Shown in pieces: positions 7,439 through 11,593 of a stretch of DNA of 11,593 nt (position 1 is its first letter; every line of letters starts with the position of its first letter). Position numbers and translations under genes: made by a program. A model generated the notes under the pieces. That model was not told where the DNA came from and did no database searches. It saw only the letters and a list, made by a program, of their open reading frames with translations. This DNA is from Pelagilacustribacter hypolimneticus (GTDB lineage Bacteria; Pseudomonadota; Alphaproteobacteria; Pelagibacterales; Pelagibacteraceae), in the NCBI GenBank assembly GCA_965235125.1, contig CBDDXH010000033.1:1-11593 (forward strand), in the 5' to 3' direction.

Positions 7439-7861
7439 ATGTTTGGTGAGAACAAAAATAAATTAATAAAAATGGTTGGAGAGAATTCTTCAATTGGATC
7501 AGATTTTACATTTGAAGGATTGGTCAATTCACCTGGAGAAGTTGAATTAAGCGGATCTGTTAAAGGACCTGTAAATGTTAAGGTTCTTTACATAAAAGAA
7601 AAAGGTAGCGTTATAGGTGAAATTAATGCTGAAAGTGTAGAAGTGCATGGCTATGTTGATGGAACAATTGTAGCGCAAAGAGTAATCATTGGTCCAACGG
7701 GAGAGGTTAAGGGCGATATTTCTTTTACTGACATTTTAAAAGTAGAAGATGGAGCTTCATTATCTGGAATGGTTAAAAAAGTTCCTCTAGTTAAGATTGA
7801 AAACAGGGTTACAAATTTTTTAAATACTACAAAAGAAATAAGAAAAAATTTAATTAAATAA
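7439..7861 (+). CDS. Bactofilin family cytoskeletal protein
   Basis: Bactofilins self-assemble without nucleotide into filaments that help localise envelope enzymes and shape cells. The 140 residues consist of a short charged N-terminal tail, a right-handed beta-helix core at about residues 18-115, and a basic C-terminal tail. The core shows the family's repeating short strands separated by Gly: FEGLVNSPGEVELSGSVKG, YIKEKGSVIGEINAESV, VHGYVDGTIVAQRVIIG and GEVKGDISFTDILKVEDG. F2 at the start recalls the MF-type N-terminal membrane-targeting segment of Caulobacter BacA, but the basic residue usual at position 4 is Glu here, so membrane binding is uncertain. It follows rodA by 105 bases on the same strand and may have its own transcription. 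Its place beside the elongasome genes suggests a role in cell shape or wall synthesis, which is an inference. The symbols bacA and ccmA are both used in the family; I assign neither. Confidence 0.92.
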   Translation: MFGENKNKLIKMVGENSSIGSDFTFEGLVNSPGEVELSGSVKGPVNVKVLYIKEKGSVIGEINAESVEVHGYVDGTIVAQRVIIGPTGEVKGDISFTDILKVEDGASLSGMVKKVPLVKIENRVTNFLNTTKEIRKNLIK

Positions 7862-7875
7862 AGACTAATCTATTC

Positions 7876-7901
7876 TTTTTGCAAGGATTGCTTGCACAAA
7901 A
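7876..7901. promoter_or_regulatory. Perfect dyad TGCAAG-N5-CTTGCA, operator-like, upstream of the DadA-like gene
   Basis: TGCAAG (7880-7885) and CTTGCA (7891-7896) form a perfect 6-base inverted repeat around GATTG. The flanking TTTT (7876-7879) and AAAA (7898-7901) extend the pairing by four more bases with one bulged C (7897). The U-rich side lies 5' and the A-rich side 3' of the stem, on both strands, which is the wrong order for an intrinsic terminator. The dyad overlaps the weak -35 element of the candidate promoter at 7888-7915, a usual place for an operator. The binding protein cannot be identified from the sequence. Confidence 0.45.
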
Positions 7902-7915
7902 TACCACAGTATAAA
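7888..7915 (+). promoter_or_regulatory. Weak candidate promoter for the dadA-like/EamA/dehydrogenase set
   Basis: TATAAA at 7910-7915 matches the -10 consensus at 5 of 6 positions. TTGCTT at 7888-7893, 16 bases upstream, shares only the TTG of the -35 consensus. Transcription would begin near 7922, about 20 bases before the ATG at 7943. A poor -35 inside a dyad would suit a regulated promoter, but matches of this quality arise often in AT-rich DNA. Confidence 0.35.
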
Positions 7916-7942
7916 ATTAAAATTCTTAGAATATAAGTTGTT

Positions 7943-9190
7943 ATGAGTCATTATATTTGTAGATCAGCCGGTATAGTTGGTGCTGGTATTCAAGGCATTT
8001 GTACAGGGTTACAACTAATAAAAAAAAATATTCCAGTAACTATTTTTGATAAGAACGATCCAGCGAAGATGGCATCTTACGGTAACGCTGGTCACTTTTC
8101 TCCTTACGCTGTCTTACAATTTAATAGACCGGATATTTTAGTTAATCTACCCAAAATGTTATTTAGCTCTTATGGACCTTTAGCATTAAAATGGAATTAT
8201 ATACCTTACATGATTCCGTGGATGTGGAATTTTGTTAAAAATTGCAACACAAAGTCCATGCTTCATACCGCAAAGTATATGCATCAAATTTTAGATTTAG
8301 CTCTAGATGCTTATGAGGATGTTTTTAAAGAAATTGATACTAGAGGGCTTGTTGAGAGAAAAGGAATTATTTATGGCTGGACGAATGAGAATTTAAAAAG
8401 CAGAAACTTAGAAATCAAAGTTAGAGAAGATCTTGGTATAAAACAGACTTTAATTACCAAAGATGAAATTTTAGATTTAGAACCTAATTTGCAACCTGTT
8501 TTTGATGCCGGTGTTTTATTTGATTATGCTTGGCACGCGCGAGATCCTTATACGATATCAAAAAAATTATTTGATCTTTATATTAAAAAAGGTGGAAAAT
8601 TTATTAAAGAAAATGTTACTCATATTAATCAAACGAACTCTGATGAAACGTTAATCAAAACCGAAAATAAAGAATATATATTTGAAAAAACTGTTATTGC
8701 TTGCGGTGCCTTTTCTAAAGAATTAACTGATCAATTGGGCGAAAATATTCCACTCGATACAGAGCGTGGTTACCATGTTCATTTTAAAAATATGGATCAT
8801 CTTCTTTCAAGAGCAGTTATTAATTTAGATCGTGGTTTTGGTTTAACACCCATGAACCAAGGCATGAGAGCAGTTGGAACTGTTGAACTTGGAGGACTTA
8901 ATAATCCGCCATCGAAAAAAAGAATTGATTATATTATTCGTTGTGCAAAAGAATTATTACCTGAGCTAGATAAGCATGAAGATGAATGGCTTGGTTTTAG
9001 ACCAACTTTGCCTGATTTTTTACCTGTGTTAGGTCCTTCTTTAAAAAATAAAAATATTATTTATGCATTTGGCCATCATCATTTAGGCTGGACACTTGGC
9101 GCAATTACTGGCAAAATCATTTCAGGAATTGTTGCTGAGGAAAAAACTAATTTAGATTTAACTCCTTATCATTCCTCAAGATTTAACTAG
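7943..9190 (+). CDS. FAD-dependent D-amino-acid dehydrogenase/oxidase family protein (DadA-like)
   Basis: The protein belongs to the DAO family of flavoenzymes that oxidise the carbon-nitrogen bond of amino acids to give a 2-oxo acid and ammonia. In DadA-type enzymes electrons pass to the respiratory chain at the inner membrane. The 415 residues match DadA length. The FAD-binding Rossmann motif is G13-A-G15-I-Q-G18, with an acidic residue (D36) at the end of the second strand, followed by ASYGNAGHFSPYA. Toward the C-terminus are GFRPTLPDFLPVLGPS (R353 in the family's GxRP position) and YAFGHHHLGWTLGAITGK (H378-H380), typical of the family. Substrate could be a D-amino acid, a hydroxyproline isomer or a similar imino acid; it cannot be fixed from these motifs. 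No Shine-Dalgarno site is seen. The next gene starts 8 bases after the stop, so this is probably the first gene of a three-gene operon. Confidence 0.85.
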   Translation: MSHYICRSAGIVGAGIQGICTGLQLIKKNIPVTIFDKNDPAKMASYGNAGHFSPYAVLQFNRPDILVNLPKMLFSSYGPLALKWNYIPYMIPWMWNFVKNCNTKSMLHTAKYMHQILDLALDAYEDVFKEIDTRGLVERKGIIYGWTNENLKSRNLEIKVREDLGIKQTLITKDEILDLEPNLQPVFDAGVLFDYAWHARDPYTISKKLFDLYIKKGGKFIKENVTHINQTNSDETLIKTENKEYIFEKTVIACGAFSKELTDQLGENIPLDTERGYHVHFKNMDHLLSRAVINLDRGFGLTPMNQGMRAVGTVELGGLNNPPSKKRIDYIIRCAKELLPELDKHEDEWLGFRPTLPDFLPVLGPSLKNKNIIYAFGHHHLGWTLGAITGKIISGIVAEEKTNLDLTPYHSSRFN

Positions 9191-9198
9191 AAATTTAA

Positions 9199-10083
9199 TT
9201 GTCTAAGAATGCATTAGCTTATACCTTATTGGTAGCTGCAACTTTTATTTGGTCAGCTAACTTTATCGTAGGTAAATTATCGACATTATTTCAAGTCCCA
9301 CCATTAACTTTAAATTTTTATAGATGGTTTTTAGTTTGGTTATTGCTTCTACCTTTCACATATAAAGAAATTTTAACCAATATACCTGCCATTAAAAAAA
9401 ATATTGGTATGTTTACTATTTTAGGATTTACCGGTGTTAGCATATTTAATTCTGTTGTTTATTTTGCTCTTAATTTTACACAAGTTATTAATGCTGTGCT
9501 CATGATTTCTATAATTCCTGTTATTATAATTTTTCTTTCATCAATTCTTAAAATAGAAAAATTTAACATCTTTCAATTATTAGGTTCGATTATTTCTTTA
9601 GTAGGCGTTTTAGCTATTATATCTAGGGCAGATTTTAATAAAATTTTATCTTTATCTTTTAATCAAGGAGACCTTTGGATGTTGGTTGCTGTTTTTTCTT
9701 GGTCAATTTATTCAACACTTTTAAAGAAAAGAAAACTTCCCTTTAAAGGTTTAACATTTTTACAAATTTGCGTAACCTTTGGTTTGTTTTTTCTTTTTCC
9801 TCAATTTTTAGGCGAGTATTTGATAGGCAAAGAAGTAGTTTTTAATAAAGCATTTTTTTTAATTCTAGCTTTTGTTGCAATCTTTCCTTCTATTTTTGCT
9901 TTTTATGCCTGGAACAAATCTGTAGAATTGATTGGAGCAAATCGTTCAAGTATTTTTGGACATTTAATGCCATTATTTGGAGCCATAATGGCTATGGTTA
10001 TATTTAAAGAAAGATTAGAAATGTACCATTTGATTGGAGCTGGATTTATAGTAACAGGTATTTATTTATCAAACCGAAAATAA
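9199..10083 (+). CDS. EamA/DMT-family transporter (probable metabolite permease)
   Basis: This is a drug/metabolite transporter superfamily protein of 294 residues, the usual size, with about ten hydrophobic segments arranged as two EamA repeats. The first repeat (about residues 8-140) begins YTLLVAATFIWSANFIVGK. The second (about 155-292) begins with WMLVAVFSWSIYSTLLKKR and ends near FKERLEMYHLIGAGFIVTGI, a pattern common at the second EamA boundary. The start is taken as TTG at 9199, giving MSKNALAY. No in-frame ATG lies nearby, and the first internal Met (residue 71) would remove two membrane segments. The gene lies 8 bases after the DadA-like gene and 2 bases before the hydroxyacid dehydrogenase, so it is probably co-transcribed and may move a related amino acid or organic acid. 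Direction and substrate are unknown; DMT proteins include both exporters and importers. Confidence 0.88.
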   Translation: MSKNALAYTLLVAATFIWSANFIVGKLSTLFQVPPLTLNFYRWFLVWLLLLPFTYKEILTNIPAIKKNIGMFTILGFTGVSIFNSVVYFALNFTQVINAVLMISIIPVIIIFLSSILKIEKFNIFQLLGSIISLVGVLAIISRADFNKILSLSFNQGDLWMLVAVFSWSIYSTLLKKRKLPFKGLTFLQICVTFGLFFLFPQFLGEYLIGKEVVFNKAFFLILAFVAIFPSIFAFYAWNKSVELIGANRSSIFGHLMPLFGAIMAMVIFKERLEMYHLIGAGFIVTGIYLSNRK

Positions 10084-10085
10084 TA

Positions 10086-11036
10086 ATGATTAAAGTAGCT
10101 GTGCTAGATGATTATCAAAATGCATTTGAACATATTATTGAGATAGATAATTTTAAAGATAAATATAATTTTCAAATCTTTAATGAACCTTTTTTAAACG
10201 AAGCAGAAGCCAGTGTTGTTTTGCAAGAGTTTGAAGCTCTTTTTATCATGAGGGAGAGAACACCAATTACAAAATCGCTCATAGAAAGTTTGCCTAATCT
10301 AAAATATCTGATGACTAGCGGCATGAGAAATAAAGCCATTGATCTTGAGGCTGCAAAAAGTAGAAATATTATAGTTTGTGGAACTGAACTTAATTCAAAT
10401 CCAACTGCAGAATTAGCTTGGATGTTAATATTAGGTCTTGCTCGGAACATTAAACAAGAAGTGGACAATATGTTTCAAGGCTACTGGCAGACGAGCATTG
10501 GTTTAGAGCTTAAAGGTAAAATGCTTGGATTGATTGGACTTGGTAAAATAGGAACACAAATGGCAAACATTGCTAGAGCTTTTGGTATGGAAGTTGTAGC
10601 TTGGAGTGAAAATCTGGATTTAACACATGCAAATAAATTAGGAGTCCTTCCTATGTCAAAAGAAGATTTGTTAGCTAGTTCAGATATTATTTCTATTCAT
10701 GTTGTTTTGGGCGAAAGATATAAAAATTTAATTACCTCAAAAGAATTTAAACTAATGAAGAAGACTTCTTTTTTAATTAATACATCGAGAGGGCCAATTG
10801 TTAACGAGTTAGACCTAATTAAAGCTTTAGAAGACGAGACCATAGCCGGTGCAGGTTTAGACGTTTATGATAAAGAACCACTACCTCAAGATCATAAGTT
10901 AAGATTTTTACCTAATGCTCTTTTATTGCCTCACCTAGGCTATGTTACTGCAGAAAATTATGCTTTATTCTACACGCAAATGTTAGAAAATTTAGAGTCT
11001 TGCCTTGAAGGAAAGCCTTTAAGAACAATTTCTTAA
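10086..11036 (+). CDS. D-isomer-specific 2-hydroxyacid dehydrogenase (phosphoglycerate dehydrogenase-like)
   Basis: This family interconverts 2-oxo acids and D-2-hydroxyacids with NAD(H) or NADP(H). The 316 residues are the length of single-substrate members and lack the C-terminal ACT domain of many SerA enzymes. The split substrate domain occupies both ends. The cofactor domain (about 100-285) has the motif G151-L-G153-K-I-G156. The catalytic triad is complete: R235 in NTSRGPIVNE, E264 in YDKEPL and H283 in PHLGYVT. 'PHLGYVT' resembles a phosphoglycerate-dehydrogenase-like subgroup of unassigned substrate more than classic SerA, so serine synthesis is possible but not favoured. The ATG lies 2 bases after the EamA stop with no Shine-Dalgarno site, which suggests coupled translation. 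In context it could reduce the 2-oxo acid released by the DadA-like enzyme; this is an inference. Confidence 0.9.
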   Translation: MIKVAVLDDYQNAFEHIIEIDNFKDKYNFQIFNEPFLNEAEASVVLQEFEALFIMRERTPITKSLIESLPNLKYLMTSGMRNKAIDLEAAKSRNIIVCGTELNSNPTAELAWMLILGLARNIKQEVDNMFQGYWQTSIGLELKGKMLGLIGLGKIGTQMANIARAFGMEVVAWSENLDLTHANKLGVLPMSKEDLLASSDIISIHVVLGERYKNLITSKEFKLMKKTSFLINTSRGPIVNELDLIKALEDETIAGAGLDVYDKEPLPQDHKLRFLPNALLLPHLGYVTAENYALFYTQMLENLESCLEGKPLRTIS

Positions 11037-11060
11037 TAATTTCTAATTATTCCATTTTTT
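11035..11060 (+). terminator. Weak possible intrinsic terminator after the hydroxyacid dehydrogenase
   Basis: AATAATT (11035-11041) pairs with AATTATT (11045-11051) around a 3-base loop. CCA and then a T6 run (11055-11060) follow. The stem is seven A/T pairs with no G-C pair and overlaps the stop codon, so it would be unstable. Position and T-run fit a terminator at the end of the three-gene set, but the evidence is slight. Confidence 0.3.
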
Positions 11061-11104
11061 GATATATTCAATCTCTAGTTGATTTGTTTATTTGCAAGTA
11101 ATTA

Positions 11105-11123
11105 TTTAGTTAGTTAAACTAAA
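11105..11123. repeat. Overlapping palindromes in the lipoprotein leader
   Basis: TTTAGTT (11105-11111) is complementary to AACTAAA (11117-11123). A second arrangement, TTAGTT-A-AACTAA (11110-11122), is a perfect odd palindrome sharing the same right arm. Only one pairing can form at a time, so the left half is effectively duplicated. The element lies 8 bases before the GGAGG site of the lipoprotein gene. It could be a dyad operator or a small hairpin near the ribosome binding site; no T-run follows it. Confidence 0.45.
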
Positions 11124-11131
11124 GTTGTTAG

Positions 11132-11136
11132 GGAGG
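11132..11136 (+). promoter_or_regulatory. Strong Shine-Dalgarno site of the lipoprotein gene
   Basis: GGAGG, within the longer run GGGAGGGGGA (11131-11140), lies 5 bases before the ATG at 11142. It is the only strong, G-rich ribosome binding site in the window, where most genes have none or a bare AGGA. It fixes the start of the lipoprotein gene and suggests that its product is made at a high level. Confidence 0.85.
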
Positions 11137-11141
11137 GGGAT

Positions 11142-11540
11142 ATGAGAAAATTTTTTGTTTTATTTGCATCAATATTTTTATTAGCCGGCTGTGCTGAGAC
11201 AATGGCTTTACTTGGCCCAGCTACAGGTGCAGCTAATGGAAAATTTGTCCAGTCCTCAATACAATCTGGCATAAGCTATGGAATAAAAAAACAAACTGGC
11301 AAAAGTCCTTTTGAACATGCTTTGAATATTTCTAAAAAAACGGATGAAACAATTTGTGATACTTTAAAAAAAGAAAACCCTGTTTCTTGTAATGCGATTA
11401 CTAATCAGTTAACTGCAGCGGCAGATCTAAAATCAGAAAAAGAAAAAGAAATTAAAGCAAAAACAGAGTCCCTAAGAGTATTTGCCTTAGCTGTAAAACT
11501 TAAAATAGAAGAAGAATCAAAAATAAAGTATTTAGACTAA
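11142..11540 (+). CDS. Small putative lipoprotein of unknown function
   Basis: I do not recognise a characterised family. The 132-residue product begins with a lipoprotein signal peptide: basic MRK, a hydrophobic stretch FFVLFASIFLL, and the lipobox LLAGC with C17 as the lipidated residue. The residue after C17 is Ala, so export to the outer membrane is plausible. The mature part opens with a Gly/Ala-rich stretch (ALLGPATGAANGKF), then SGISYGIKKQTGKSPFEHAL at about residues 42-61. The C-terminal third (about 95-130) is highly charged and probably helical, possibly coiled coil. Two more cysteines, C72 and C83, could form a disulfide in the periplasm. The start is secured by GGAGG at 11132-11136. 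It lies 105 bases after the dehydrogenase and is probably transcribed separately. It converges on an opposite-strand gene only 3 bases beyond its stop. Confidence 0.85.
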   Translation: MRKFFVLFASIFLLAGCAETMALLGPATGAANGKFVQSSIQSGISYGIKKQTGKSPFEHALNISKKTDETICDTLKKENPVSCNAITNQLTAAADLKSEKEKEIKAKTESLRVFALAVKLKIEEESKIKYLD

Positions 11541-11543
11541 GAA

Positions 11544-11593
11544 TTATTTAGAAGGTAAATCTTCTTGCTTCCAACCTGGATTTTCACCATTTC
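11544..11593 (-). CDS. 3' end of an unidentified gene on the minus strand (partial)
   Basis: Read on the minus strand from 11591, the sequence encodes NGENPGWKQEDLPSK and then a TAA stop at 11546-11544. The composition, with charged and Gly/Pro/Trp residues in a frame that runs open from the window edge, looks like a genuine soluble-protein C-terminus. Fifteen residues are too few to assign a family. It would converge on the lipoprotein gene with 3 bases between stop codons and no clear terminator between them, so the transcripts probably overlap. Confidence 0.5.
   Translation of the reverse strand, partial: NGENPGWKQEDLPSK

Noticed and set aside
7876..7901. Intrinsic terminator after the bactofilin gene
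   Set aside because: The stem is good, but T bases precede it and A bases follow it on both strands, which is the reverse of the terminator order. It is listed as an operator-like dyad instead.
10172..10468. Minus-strand open frame opposite the hydroxyacid dehydrogenase
   Set aside because: It is the antisense of a conserved gene and has no recognisable domain or ribosome binding site.
11060..11120. Promoter for the lipoprotein gene
   Set aside because: Several weak hexamer pairs exist (for example TTGATT at 11079 with TTATTT at 11102, and TTGCAA at 11092 with TAAACT at 11115). None stands out enough to choose one.
11529..11552. Direct repeat TATTTAGA (11529-11536 and 11545-11552) at the convergent gene ends
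   Set aside because: It is a short A/T-rich 8-mer spanning two stop regions and has no link to a mobile element or attachment site.

Overview
The window comes from a strongly AT-rich, compact bacterial genome. Intergenic gaps are short, genes often overlap by 1-4 bases, Shine-Dalgarno sites are sparse, and one gene appears to start with TTG. The IlvC C-terminus, the full-length LeuA, the class of PBP2 and the bactofilin beside the mre cluster all point to an alphaproteobacterium. A streamlined marine lineage of the SAR11/Pelagibacterales type is the best guess. This is an inference from protein character and base composition, not a database result.

Layout. Positions 1-153 hold the 3' end of ilvC. 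A good sigma70-type promoter (TTGGCA, 17 bases, TATTAT) follows, and then leuA (264-1820). Only 18 bases later begins a complete rod-shape (elongasome) cluster on the same strand: mreB, mreC, mreD, mrdA (PBP2) and rodA (1839-7333). A bactofilin gene (7439-7861) follows after a 105-base gap. Next is a tightly packed three-gene set (7943-11036): a DadA-like FAD amino-acid oxidoreductase, an EamA/DMT transporter and a D-2-hydroxyacid dehydrogenase. Then come a small lipoprotein gene with an unusually strong ribosome binding site (11142-11540) and, on the opposite strand, the 3' end of an unidentified gene (11544-11593).

How the genes work together. IlvC and LeuA belong to branched-chain amino-acid synthesis. 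MreB, MreC, MreD, PBP2 and RodA form the machine for lateral peptidoglycan synthesis, with RodA as glycosyltransferase and PBP2 as transpeptidase. The bactofilin is a second cytoskeletal polymer likely to act on cell shape or the envelope. The dadA-like/EamA/dehydrogenase set looks like a metabolic cassette for an amino acid and its 2-oxo acid. Its substrate cannot be read from the sequence.

No mobile element, tRNA, rRNA, CRISPR array or phage gene was seen, and no gap exceeds 300 bases. Most of the window is conserved housekeeping. The less ordinary parts are the leuA-mre junction, the three-gene cassette with a perfect dyad in front of it, a possible Cys-Cys-His-Cys metal site in PBP2, and the small lipoprotein with its palindromic leader.
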